Below, in pieces: positions 1 to 7,098 of a stretch of DNA of 18,459 nt. The DNA comes from Jeotgalicoccus sp036782755 (lineage in GTDB: Bacteria; Bacillota; Bacilli; Staphylococcales; Salinicoccaceae): contig DAIPYL010000032.1 in NCBI GenBank assembly GCA_036782755.1, positions 1 to 18,459 on the forward strand, in the 5' to 3' direction. Position numbers and translations under genes: made by a program. Below the pieces are notes generated by a model. That model ran no database searches. It was not told the DNA's origin and saw only the letters and a list, made by a program, of their open reading frames with translations. How positions within the stretch are numbered: the stretch's first letter is position 1; every line of letters starts with the position of its first letter.

Positions 1-60
1 GAAATTGCTTGATCGGATGCCTTCGAAAAATCCACGACGTCACCTAACACACAGTACATA

Positions 61-91
61 CAAAAAAACCGGACACCATCCGGGTCCGGTT
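61..91 (-). terminator. Rho-independent terminator after the carbonic anhydrase gene
   Basis: An 8-bp inverted repeat, AACCGGAC (67-74) and GTCCGGTT (84-91), encloses a 9-nt loop. Read on the minus strand it is followed by a run of seven T (complement of 62-68). It lies 16 bp beyond the stop of the minus-strand carbonic anhydrase gene and would end the yihY-carbonic anhydrase transcript. Bases 1-60 show no convincing gene. Confidence 0.85.
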
Positions 92-107
92 CCATAAATC
101 TAATATT

Positions 108-677
108 CTATTCGGCTTTGTCATATCCGTCTATAAGCAGATCAACTTTCCCTGTTTCAGGGTCGATAATCATACCGTGTACGGGTACTGATTTAGCCAT
201 TAATGGATGATTCTTGACGTTATCTACTGTTTCTCTGACGCTTTCTTCGACGCTGTCGAATCCCTTCAGCCAGTCGGAGACTTCGATGCCTGAGTATTCA
301 AGTGTTTCGAATGTCTCCGCAGTGATACCGCGTTTTTTCATTTCTTCGATAACGGGTTCCGGCTGTAATGCACCGAATCCGCAGTCATGGTGTCCCATAA
401 TATAGACTTCGTCCACACCTAATGCGTATACTGCAACGAGCAGACTGCGCATCGTACTGCCGTACGGGTGTGAAACAACTGCACCGGCATTTTTAATCTG
501 TTTGATGTCGCCGTTCTTTAAGCCCAATGCCTTAATCGACAGTTCTGATAATCTTGTATCCATACAAGTTAGGAAAACTGCTTTTTTGTCCGGTGTTTTA
601 TCGGTTTTAAAAGCTTTAAATTCTTCGTTCTTAACGAAAGCTTCATTTGCTGCGAGCAAATCTTCCAATAAAGTCAT
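108..677 (-). CDS. Beta-class carbonic anhydrase
   Basis: A 189-residue cytosolic zinc enzyme expected to interconvert CO2 and bicarbonate. The beta-class metal and active-site residues are visible: CMDTRL gives Cys38 (Zn), Asp40 and Arg42 (the dyad), and HHDCG gives His96 and Cys99 (Zn). A NAGA segment and HPYGST follow the dyad, as in the short YtiB-like Firmicute enzymes. I chose the ATG at 677 because the beta-CA homology begins there (MTLLEDLL) and a purine-rich AGAGGAAG lies upstream. Longer in-frame starts would run back into yihY. One base separates this ATG from the yihY stop (TAA-A-ATG), so the two are probably translationally coupled in one operon ending at the terminator at 61-91. 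The class is clear; the physiological role is inferred. Confidence 0.9.
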   Translation of the reverse strand: MTLLEDLLAANEAFVKNEEFKAFKTDKTPDKKAVFLTCMDTRLSELSIKALGLKNGDIKQIKNAGAVVSHPYGSTMRSLLVAVYALGVDEVYIMGHHDCGFGALQPEPVIEEMKKRGITAETFETLEYSGIEVSDWLKGFDSVEESVRETVDNVKNHPLMAKSVPVHGMIIDPETGKVDLLIDGYDKAE

Positions 678-678
678 T

Positions 679-1707
679 TTAAACTGACACTTCCTCTTCA
701 TTACTTTGTGTTTTTTCTTCTTCCAGTACCGTACGCTTGTGAAGAATAGAGTTAATCTGCGCACCCAGAATTATTATAACACCTGTAATGTACAACCAGA
801 AAATTAAAATGATTACACCGGCGATTGAACCGTAAGTTGCCGAGTAGTTACTGAAGTTCGATACGTAGTAGCTGAAACCCCATGATGCTGCGAGGAAAGC
901 TACTGTCGTAAAGATTGTTCCCGGGATGATTGATTTAATTTTTAATTTAATGTTAGGTGCTGTCATGTACATTATGAAAAATACAATGAACACGAGCAGT
1001 ACCGGTAAAATACTTCTGACCAGGTTCCAGACAAGTGAGAATTGATTATCGAGTCCGATAACGCCGAACATTAAGTTACCAATCTGTTCACCGAACACAA
1101 TCAGTACAAATGTAAGTATTACGGATAACGATAAAATAACTGTAAAGAATACAGATAGTAATTTTGCCTTTATAAAGTTACGGCTGTCTTCGACATCATA
1201 TGCAACGTTAAATGCATTCATGAGTGCAGTCATTCCGTTCGATGCAGACCACAGTGTCAAAATTAAACCGATTGAGAGAATACCGCCGCCGGAGTTACTC
1301 AGCACGTCGCTAATAATTCCTTCAAGCAGTCCTGAAATTTCTGATGGCGCATAGTCCTGAATAAATCCTGTAATAAGATCCGGTTCTATTTTGAACAGCG
1401 GAACGATTGATAACAGGAAAATCAGTAGCGGGAATATCGCAAGCAGGAAGTGGTATGCAAGCTGTGCAGCCATCCCTGTTGTGTTATCGTGAGAAAACCT
1501 GAATAAAAGACGTTTTAAAAATCCTGCATCTTCTTTCAGTTTTGCAGGTTTATTAATTTTTGACACATAAAGATGTTCATCCGGTTTCTTTGCATCTTTT
1601 GATTTGAAATTAATCTTATCGACGAAAACATCGCCATTACTGTTTTGCTGTTCTTTTTCTTCTTTAATCTGATTCAGCAGCTTTGATGATGTTTCATTTT
1701 TAGACAT
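679..1707 (-). CDS. YihY/BrkB-family (UPF0761) membrane protein
   Basis: A 342-residue polytopic membrane protein. Residues 1-70 are hydrophilic, lysine- and glutamate-rich and presumably cytoplasmic. The family core then starts with GMAAQLAYHFLLAIFPLLIF (about 78-97), followed by roughly six hydrophobic segments to about residue 325. The C-terminus is acidic. The family was once called ribonuclease BN by mistake; its real function is unknown and transport has been suggested. The start is supported by a good ribosome binding site (GAGGTGA, 7-8 nt before ATG). It sits upstream of, and nearly touching, the carbonic anhydrase gene. No promoter fits between it and the hairpin at 1723-1760, so it is probably read from the ytxH-like promoter through that hairpin. 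Confidence 0.85.
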   Translation of the reverse strand: MSKNETSSKLLNQIKEEKEQQNSNGDVFVDKINFKSKDAKKPDEHLYVSKINKPAKLKEDAGFLKRLLFRFSHDNTTGMAAQLAYHFLLAIFPLLIFLLSIVPLFKIEPDLITGFIQDYAPSEISGLLEGIISDVLSNSGGGILSIGLILTLWSASNGMTALMNAFNVAYDVEDSRNFIKAKLLSVFFTVILSLSVILTFVLIVFGEQIGNLMFGVIGLDNQFSLVWNLVRSILPVLLVFIVFFIMYMTAPNIKLKIKSIIPGTIFTTVAFLAASWGFSYYVSNFSNYSATYGSIAGVIILIFWLYITGVIIILGAQINSILHKRTVLEEEKTQSNEEEVSV

Positions 1708-1722
1708 AACGTCACCTCACCT

Positions 1723-1760
1723 AAAATAACAGGACTATAGCAGCATAGTCCTGTTATTTT
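1723..1760 (-). terminator. Strong hairpin between the ytxH-like gene and yihY (terminator or attenuator)
   Basis: A perfect 16-bp inverted repeat pairs AAAATAACAGGACTAT (1723-1738) with ATAGTCCTGTTATTTT (1745-1760) around a 6-nt loop. It overlaps the stop codon of the ytxH-like gene. On the minus strand the descending arm ends TTATTTT, so the T-tract is part of the stem. It stops only 3-5 nt before the yihY ribosome binding site, so it may act as a partial terminator or attenuator. Confidence 0.7.
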
Positions 1761-2076
1761 AATTTAATTTTTTCTCGCGTTTAGCCTGGAATGTGTCTTT
1801 TGCGTCCATGATAGCACGCTCAAGTTCCGGGTTGTTGCGACGGATTTCTTCAATTGTATCTTTCCAGAATAAAACCTCGTCTTTAATCATTTCGACTTTA
1901 GACGGTTCACCTGACGGTTCGTTGAAACGCTGTTTAAGGTCATCAGGATTCGATGCATAATGCTTAATGCTCTTAGTATTTGAAACTACAGAGTCGCGAG
2001 TGCCTTTATCGATTAATGCAATTAATCCGCCGACAGCGGCTCCAATTACTATAGCTGGTACTAGTTTGTTTTTCAT
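1759..2076 (-). CDS. YtxH-domain general stress-type protein
   Basis: A 105-residue protein. Residues 5-23 form one hydrophobic glycine- and alanine-rich membrane segment (VPAIVIGAAVGGLIALI), followed by a charged helical tail rich in Lys, Glu and Arg. This layout is typical of YtxH proteins, which in Bacillus belong to general stress operons. Biochemical function is unknown; the protein is probably a single-pass membrane protein with a cytoplasmic tail. An AAAGGAG ribosome binding site lies 8 nt before the ATG. A sigma-B-like promoter (2111-2136) lies just upstream, which fits a stress role. It is first in a minus-strand series with yihY and carbonic anhydrase, separated from yihY by a hairpin. 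Confidence 0.75.
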   Translation of the reverse strand: MKNKLVPAIVIGAAVGGLIALIDKGTRDSVVSNTKSIKHYASNPDDLKQRFNEPSGEPSKVEMIKDEVLFWKDTIEEIRRNNPELERAIMDAKDTFQAKREKKLN

Positions 2077-2110
2077 AACTGATTCTCCTTTGATTAGCTT
2101 TCTATTAAAT

Positions 2111-2136
2111 ATAACCTATATTTACTAAGTATAAAC
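2111..2136 (-). promoter_or_regulatory. Candidate sigma-B promoter for the ytxH-like gene
   Basis: On the minus strand GTTTAT (complement of 2131-2136) is followed, after exactly 14 nt, by GGTTAT (complement of 2111-2116). This is close to the Firmicute sigma-B pattern GTTTAA-N12-15-GGGTAT, differing at one position in each box. A start near 2104 would give a leader of about 28 nt containing the AAAGGAG ribosome binding site. YtxH genes are known sigma-B targets in Bacillus; use here is inferred. Confidence 0.55.
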
Positions 2137-2190
2137 TTTTTATCATAAGAAATTAAGCGTAATGGGTGAGAAAACACTTTTTCCATAGTT

Positions 2191-2220
2191 TTGTAAGATG
2201 ATATATATTTTTATTATAAT
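2191..2220 (+). promoter_or_regulatory. Candidate sigma-A promoter for the DUF1128 gene
   Basis: TTGTAA (2191-2196) and TATAAT (2215-2220) are spaced by 18 nt in an AT-rich stretch, about 40 nt upstream of the DUF1128 start. It diverges from the ytxH-like promoter in the same 183-bp intergenic region. The -10 is perfect; the -35 and spacing are suboptimal. Confidence 0.5.
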
Positions 2221-2259
2221 TTGTTAAGATAGTTTATAAGGAAGAGAAAGGGGATCATC

Positions 2260-2457
2260 ATGGATAAAGAACAGATTTTAAACGATATAATTAAGAAATT
2301 AAATGTTGTAAATAAAAGTGTATTTAAAGCCGAAGATTACAGCGATGAAAAAATCAGCGAGCTGAATGATATTAAAGAGATGCTTGAGTCGCGACGCCAG
2401 ATTTCAGCAGGCGAGCAGTCGGCTATTATCGAAGAACTATCAAAAATGAGAAAGTAG
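2260..2457 (+). CDS. UPF0435/DUF1128 protein (YfkK-like)
   Basis: A 65-residue soluble, helical, highly charged protein (MDKEQILNDIIKKLNVVNKS...). It has the length and pattern of the DUF1128/UPF0435 family, including Bacillus YfkK, for which I know no function. The AAAGGGG ribosome binding site lies 6-7 nt before the ATG. The aminopeptidase gene starts only 7 nt after its stop, so the two are co-transcribed, an arrangement also found in staphylococci. No cysteine or recognisable catalytic motif is visible. Confidence 0.8.
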   Translation: MDKEQILNDIIKKLNVVNKSVFKAEDYSDEKISELNDIKEMLESRRQISAGEQSAIIEELSKMRK

Positions 2458-2464
2458 TGATTAT

Positions 2465-3697
2465 ATGATGAATATTGAACAGAAGTTATATAAATACGCA
2501 GAACTCCTCGTTGATGTCGGTATTAATATTACCGGCGGCAAAAGATTATACATCAGAGCGACAACCGATGCACTGCCGCTTGTCAGACTCGTAACTAAGA
2601 TTGCATACGAGAGAGGCTCAAAAGAAGTTAAAGTATCATTAGGGGATGATACGATTTCAAGATTGAATGCGACATACCGTGACGAAGAAGAGCTTGCGGT
2701 TGTACATGATTTCCAAGTCGACGAGCGCATGTATTACAGTGATGAGAAAGCAGGTTTCCTGAGCATTATTTCAAGCTCGCCGGAACTGTTAAAAGATGTT
2801 TCTCCTAAAAAACTGCAGGCAATGCAGATTGCAAACGGCCAGGCATTTAAAGAGTTTTCAAGCCGTACACAGAGCGATTTCCATTCGTGGTGTGTTGCGG
2901 GTTATCCTTCAGTTGAGTGGGCACGTCTCGTGTACCCTGAACTGCCGGACGGCGAAGCGGTCAATGCACTGCTTGAATTAATTCTGTATACGGTACGCGC
3001 AGATGTTGAGAAACCGGTTGAAGCCTGGCTCGAACACGATAAAACACTGCATGACAAAGTGGATTATTTAAACGATAAGCAGTTCACTGCTTTACGCTAT
3101 GAAGCACCGGGCACTGATTTAACTATCGGTCTGCCTGACAATCATTTATGGGCAGGTGCATCGAGCACTGATTCAAACGGTGATTCGTTTATGGCGAACA
3201 TGCCGACGGAAGAAGTCTTCACCGCACCGGATAAAAACCGTGTTGACGGTTACGTAACAAACACCTTGCCGTTAAGCCACGGCGGAAATATTATCGATGA
3301 CTTTAAACTGATATTTAAAGACGGTGAAGTTGTAGAGTATACAGCTGAAAAAGGTTACGATATTCTGAAAAACATCATCGACACAGATTCAGGCGCTAAA
3401 CGTCTCGGTGAAGTGGCACTTGTACCTTTTGATTCACCGATTTCAAATAAAGGTATTTTATTCTACAATACATTATTCGATGAAAATGCTTCATGCCATA
3501 TTGCACTCGGCAGCGCATATGCATTCTCTCTGCAGGGCGGTAAAGAGATGTCACGCGAGGAACTGGACAAAGCTGGCTTAAATGATTCAATCACTCACGT
3601 TGACTTTATGATCGGTTCTGAAAAGATGAATATTTACGGTGTGGATAAAGAAGGTAACGAATCACCTGTCTTCATTGAAGGGAACTGGGCATTTTAA
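2465..3697 (+). CDS. ampS: Aminopeptidase AmpS (M29 metallopeptidase)
   Basis: A 410-residue cytosolic dinuclear metallo-aminopeptidase of the M29 family (AmpS/AmpT/PepS), which removes N-terminal residues from peptides. Length matches the family. The metal-ligand set is complete: Glu250 in NMPTEEVF, Glu316 in GEVALVP, His345 in CHIALGSAY, Tyr352, and His378 and Asp380 in THVDF. The start is either of two adjacent ATGs (2465 or 2468). The ribosome binding site is weak, so translation probably depends on coupling with the DUF1128 gene that ends 7 nt upstream. Only a weak promoter-like sequence separates it from the small membrane gene downstream. Confidence 0.93.
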   Translation: MMNIEQKLYKYAELLVDVGINITGGKRLYIRATTDALPLVRLVTKIAYERGSKEVKVSLGDDTISRLNATYRDEEELAVVHDFQVDERMYYSDEKAGFLSIISSSPELLKDVSPKKLQAMQIANGQAFKEFSSRTQSDFHSWCVAGYPSVEWARLVYPELPDGEAVNALLELILYTVRADVEKPVEAWLEHDKTLHDKVDYLNDKQFTALRYEAPGTDLTIGLPDNHLWAGASSTDSNGDSFMANMPTEEVFTAPDKNRVDGYVTNTLPLSHGGNIIDDFKLIFKDGEVVEYTAEKGYDILKNIIDTDSGAKRLGEVALVPFDSPISNKGILFYNTLFDENASCHIALGSAYAFSLQGGKEMSREELDKAGLNDSITHVDFMIGSEKMNIYGVDKEGNESPVFIEGNWAF

Positions 3698-3780
3698 TAA
3701 AATAAGCCTACAATTCATTTGAAAATATGATACAATTTAACTAATTGTTATATTGGAAAATTCTGTTGAGGAGGATTTTT

Positions 3781-3936
3781 ATGGGCAGCTGGCTAATGCT
3801 TTTAGTCGTATTATCATTTGTATTTGCAATTCTTGGTTTTGCAGCGGTGCTTTATTACTTCCTGGCACAAGCATTCCACAGTAAAGATGCACTTGTGGTT
3901 GATACACCGGAAGAAGCGCTTGAGCGCAAAATATAA
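3781..3936 (+). CDS. Small single-pass membrane protein, unrecognised
   Basis: A 51-residue protein starting MGSWLMLLVVLSF. One hydrophobic segment spans about residues 4-27, followed by a short hydrophilic tail (HSKDALVVDTPEEALERKI). The ATG at 3781 is chosen because a strong GAGGAGG lies 7-8 nt upstream; a longer in-frame start at 3745 lacks one. I do not recognise the family. The acidic-then-basic tail is vaguely like the short C-terminal SHOCT motif, but it is too short to claim. A strong terminator follows 11 nt after the stop, which suggests a real transcription unit. Confidence 0.65.
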   Translation: MGSWLMLLVVLSFVFAILGFAAVLYYFLAQAFHSKDALVVDTPEEALERKI

Positions 3937-3946
3937 GAAACTTACG

Positions 3947-3978
3947 TAGAGGAGATGTAAATCTCCTCTATTTTTATT
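3947..3978 (+). terminator. Rho-independent terminator upstream of the thioesterase gene
   Basis: A perfect 10-bp stem pairs TAGAGGAGAT (3947-3956) with ATCTCCTCTA (3961-3970) around a GTAA tetraloop, followed by TTTTTATT. It ends the ampS and small membrane gene unit. It also lies only about 7 nt before the ribosome binding site of the thioesterase gene. Its CTCCTC arm is complementary to that site's GGGGAG with one G-U pair. Confidence 0.9.
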
Positions 3979-3996
3979 CAAAAAGGGGAGTTATAC

Positions 3997-4506
3997 ATGA
4001 AAAAACTAATGTCTGAATCATACACAGTAAAAACGGCTAACGTACTGCCTCCGGATTCGAACTCGCACGGTACACTGTTTGGCGGGAGACTGCTGCAGTA
4101 TGTAGATGATATCGCAGCAATCAGCGCACGCCGTCACTGCAGGGAAGCGGTAGTAACAGCATCTATTGATTCTATGGACTTTCTGCGTCCGATTAATATC
4201 GGCGAAATCGTTATACTGGAAGCGATGGTTACTCATACCGGCCGCAGTTCCATGGAAGTTATGGTTAAAATATCAAAAGAAGATTTAACGAGAGAATCGG
4301 GCAAAGAACTTGCGGCATTTTCATTTCTGACGTTTGTTGCGCTGGATGAAAATAACAACACTGTTGAAGTGCCTAAAATAGAACCGGATACCGAGCGCCT
4401 GCAATGGCTGAGTGATACCGGTAAAGAACGCGCAGAGCGCCGTCTTGAAAGAAAAGAGCACAGCAAATCACTGAGTAACTTTTTCGCATCTGATTTATTG
4501 GAGTGA
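3997..4506 (+). CDS. Acyl-CoA thioesterase (hotdog fold, YkhA-like)
   Basis: A 169-residue single-hotdog-domain protein of the YkhA/VdlD acyl-CoA thioesterase group, expected to hydrolyse acyl-CoA to free acid and CoA in the cytosol, usually as a hexamer. The active-site region DSNSHGTLFGGRLLQYVDDIAA is visible at residues 20-41. The second strand pattern (VVTASIDSMDFLRPINIGEIV) and the later FSFLTFVALDE segment are typical of the family. The C-terminal 40 residues are charged and helical. The AAAGGGGAG ribosome binding site sits 6-7 nt before the ATG. recX starts 5 nt after the stop, so they form one operon. The gene follows a terminator with no room for its own promoter. Confidence 0.87.
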   Translation: MKKLMSESYTVKTANVLPPDSNSHGTLFGGRLLQYVDDIAAISARRHCREAVVTASIDSMDFLRPINIGEIVILEAMVTHTGRSSMEVMVKISKEDLTRESGKELAAFSFLTFVALDENNNTVEVPKIEPDTERLQWLSDTGKERAERRLERKEHSKSLSNFFASDLLE

Positions 4507-4511
4507 TCTGA

Positions 4512-5282
4512 ATGAAAATCAAACGTATTGTAAAACTGAAGCGGGAAATGTATGACGTGTTATTCGATGACGGACAGTCCATAAAAGTACATGAAGAATC
4601 TCTTGTACGTTATGTGCTGATACCCGGCAAAGAACTGGATGAAGAAGAATTTAACGAAATCGTTCAAAATATACAGTACGATCAGGCATACGTTACCGCG
4701 ATTAAATATATCAGTTACAAAATCCGTTCGATTAAAGAAATGGGTGACTATCTCAGCGAAGATTATGAAATGGAGATAGTCAGCCAGACGATTTACCGTC
4801 TGCAGGATGAAGGATATCTAAACGATGAAAATTATGCACGTTCTTTAAGAAACACGCTGCTGAATACGACGGACAAAGGTCCCGGACACTTGCAGAGAGA
4901 ACTGAAGAAACATCAGATACCCGAAAATACTATTTACGAGGAAACACAGGCTTTTGATGAGCTGGTTGACAGCGAACGCATGAATAAGTTAAAAGATAAA
5001 TTTCTGCGTACCCACAGAGGTTCATATTCTCAATTCAAACAGAAGCTGCGTGAAAAGCTGACACTGAGAGGCTACAGAAGTCATCATTTTGAGCTGATAG
5101 ATTTCGATGATGACTTCGATGAAGATTCTTATTTTGAGAAAGATTTTGAAAAATATTATAATAGATATCAGAAAAAAGAAAGCGGATTTAAACTCAAGCA
5201 GAAAATGATTGCGGCAATGATGAGCAAAGGGTACGCTTATGATAAAATCAGTGAAAAGTTAGGCGGAATGAACGATGGATGA
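4512..5282 (+). CDS. recX: Regulatory protein RecX
   Basis: A 256-residue helical RecX protein, which binds RecA filaments and modulates recombination and SOS induction. RecX three-helix modules are visible: a typical IKYISYKIRSIKEMGDYL (about 64-81), then RLQDEGYLNDENYARSLRN (about 95-113), KGPGHLQRELKKHQIP, and a final repeat KLKQKMIAAMMSKGYAYDKI near the C-terminus. The length fits the long Firmicute form. A GGAGTGA ribosome binding site overlaps the upstream stop. The gene overlaps the start of yfhH by 8 bp. The recX-yfhH pairing matches Bacillus yfhG-yfhH. Confidence 0.93.
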   Translation: MKIKRIVKLKREMYDVLFDDGQSIKVHEESLVRYVLIPGKELDEEEFNEIVQNIQYDQAYVTAIKYISYKIRSIKEMGDYLSEDYEMEIVSQTIYRLQDEGYLNDENYARSLRNTLLNTTDKGPGHLQRELKKHQIPENTIYEETQAFDELVDSERMNKLKDKFLRTHRGSYSQFKQKLREKLTLRGYRSHHFELIDFDDDFDEDSYFEKDFEKYYNRYQKKESGFKLKQKMIAAMMSKGYAYDKISEKLGGMNDG

Positions 5283-5601
5283 ATCACTAAGTAAAATGAC
5301 TCGCAAAGAGTTAAACCATTATATTCAAACGAAACGCGAAGCGATGAGACGTGCGGAAATGATGGGTGTCGAAAACGAATACCGCGTGCTGGAGCGCCAG
5401 GTTATTATTGCGGAATGCTATCTGATTGATTTGTCACAAATAGAGAACGGTAAGATTTATAAAGTAATCAGCCAGGAAGACCATTACTTTAAAGTGGAGT
5501 ATATGAAAGGAATATTCGTCTGGGGCTTTTTCGTGAATGGTGATGAAAAAGAATCAGCTATTCCGGTAAGTATGCTGCAGCTGCCTAAACAGGTCAGATA
5601 A
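5275..5601 (+). CDS. yfhH: YfhH-family protein (DUF1811)
   Basis: A 108-residue soluble protein. The first 55 residues are helical and charged (MTRKELNHYIQTKREAMRRAE...). The last 50 form a small beta-rich domain (GKIYKVISQEDHYFKVEYMKG). This two-part layout and the position after recX match Bacillus YfhH, a DUF1811 protein of unknown biochemical function. It starts inside the end of recX and its stop overlaps the next ATG by one base (TAATG). Translational coupling along recX-yfhH-tagH-like is therefore likely. Confidence 0.82.
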   Translation: MDESLSKMTRKELNHYIQTKREAMRRAEMMGVENEYRVLERQVIIAECYLIDLSQIENGKIYKVISQEDHYFKVEYMKGIFVWGFFVNGDEKESAIPVSMLQLPKQVR

Positions 5602-7088
5602 TGAAAAATAAAATTTTGTTAAAAGGGCTGGACTTATCTTATAGCAAAGAAGCAAAAAAATTTAAAAAGCGCATGCTCGGCGATGCGGGGTCTGTACATC
5701 TTAAAAATATTAATATTCATTTATATGAAGGTGAAGTTCTTGGGCTCTTAAGTGATGCCGAAACTTTGTTCTATATTAAGGAAGTACTGTCCGGCACATT
5801 AAATCCTGTCACGGGAAAAGTTAAAACCCGCGGCGGTATTCTGAGCCTCGATGTAATGGATCATATTAATAATCCATTCAGCGTGAGCTTCTTTATCGAG
5901 GAACTGCTGGAAGAATATAAGAGCGGCAAACAATTTGCAGAGACAGTTGAAATGCTGCACTTAAAACCGGTCATCCGTAATAACCTGAAGAAGAAAATGA
6001 AAGATTTAAGCCGTAAACAGCTGGCTCATATTCTGCTCGAAATATCAGCATTAATCGATATTGAAATGATTATCTATACTAATTTCCACGAACACCTCGA
6101 GGATTTAAATAAATTCCGGAGTGTCGTCAATATGCACGAGAACCACGGCAGAGGAATACTGCTCCTGGAAACTTCTCTTGAACCGATAGAGAAAATGGCA
6201 AACTATTTCACATGGGTCAGCTACGGACAGATCCGCTTTGAAGGCAGTGTGGAGCAGGGTGTTGAAAGCTACAACAAGTATCTGCGCGAAAAAAGTATGG
6301 TTAAAAATATAGAACAGGAAGCACTGTTCGATTTAGAATGGAAGCGCCATGTTTACGAAGATGAGATGTACAGTGAGAACTTTAAACGTCTCGGCAAACA
6401 GCAGGCATCAGTACTCGATAATATTAATATAAGAAAAATAATCGTCACGCTTGTGCTGGCATTCATTATGGTGCTGGCGGCACTCGTGATTTTTATGAAT
6501 ATATCATTTATCGGAGAATCACCGACATTTACAGAAGAACAGCAGAATCTGCAGGAAGAAGTTACATCTGAACGTCTGTCGTATGCCTTCGTTGACAGGG
6601 GCGGTCTGGAAATTGACGGTACAGCTCTGCCTCAGTACACACTTCTGGAAGTGACTGCTGCCGATGAAGAAACGTACACATTACAATACGGGAACGCTGA
6701 AAAGACAGTGAACCGCAATGAAGTGATTTATTTCAACCCGGCAAGCTTATACACGGAAGAAGATTTTATGACGCTGCTCGAATATGCGAGTCCGGTCATT
6801 CAGAACAACTATATGTTCTATTCGAATTACTTAAACGGCAGCCGGGATTTCCTGGAAGAAAATATTACGTTTGATGTGCTTGATGAAAACCACGGGAGTG
6901 TGGCAGGCATTCCGATTACGTATCACTTCAGCGGAGACACTGTGTTCTCTATGGAATTCGAAGGTGCTGAAGATAATACTATAGTGGAAGATTTAAATCT
7001 TTCAGGTGAAGTAACTATTTTCAGAGTGGATGAAGGATTTATGATTTACGACAGCGTTCAGAATAACTGGAATTACTTGAGAAGGTAG
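5601..7088 (+). CDS. TagH-like degenerate ABC ATPase with membrane anchor and extracytoplasmic domain
   Basis: A 495-residue intact ORF with the layout of TagH, the ATPase of the teichoic acid exporter. An ABC-like domain spans about 1-232, a linker to 278, one membrane helix 279-303, and an extracytoplasmic region 304-495. That region has an SH3-like stretch (about 328-380) and possibly an NTF2-like domain (about 385-495). The C-terminal ABC segment EKMANYFTWVSYGQIRFEG resembles TagH closely. All catalytic motifs are gone: Walker A reads GLLSDAETLFY (48-58) without Lys-Ser/Thr, the signature reads LSRKQ (136-140), Walker B reads MIIYTNF without Asp-Glu, and the switch His is replaced in LLETS (188-192). 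It is probably a non-hydrolysing paralogue repurposed as a scaffold or sensor. Its start overlaps the yfhH stop, and the TagG-like gene follows 10 nt later. Family assignment is by pattern only. Confidence 0.7.
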   Translation: MKNKILLKGLDLSYSKEAKKFKKRMLGDAGSVHLKNINIHLYEGEVLGLLSDAETLFYIKEVLSGTLNPVTGKVKTRGGILSLDVMDHINNPFSVSFFIEELLEEYKSGKQFAETVEMLHLKPVIRNNLKKKMKDLSRKQLAHILLEISALIDIEMIIYTNFHEHLEDLNKFRSVVNMHENHGRGILLLETSLEPIEKMANYFTWVSYGQIRFEGSVEQGVESYNKYLREKSMVKNIEQEALFDLEWKRHVYEDEMYSENFKRLGKQQASVLDNINIRKIIVTLVLAFIMVLAALVIFMNISFIGESPTFTEEQQNLQEEVTSERLSYAFVDRGGLEIDGTALPQYTLLEVTAADEETYTLQYGNAEKTVNRNEVIYFNPASLYTEEDFMTLLEYASPVIQNNYMFYSNYLNGSRDFLEENITFDVLDENHGSVAGIPITYHFSGDTVFSMEFEGAEDNTIVEDLNLSGEVTIFRVDEGFMIYDSVQNNWNYLRR

Positions 7089-7098
7089 GTGGGCGAAT

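Noticed and set aside
2232..2256. Sigma-B-like GTTTAT-N13-GGGATC before the DUF1128 gene
   Set aside because: The second box is the ribosome binding site itself, and the start would fall at or inside the ATG region.
5601..7088. TagH-like gene as a pseudogene
   Set aside because: The catalytic motifs are missing, but the frame is intact for 495 codons, is coupled at both ends and keeps a membrane helix and a structured C-terminal region. Decay would be expected to bring stops or frameshifts.
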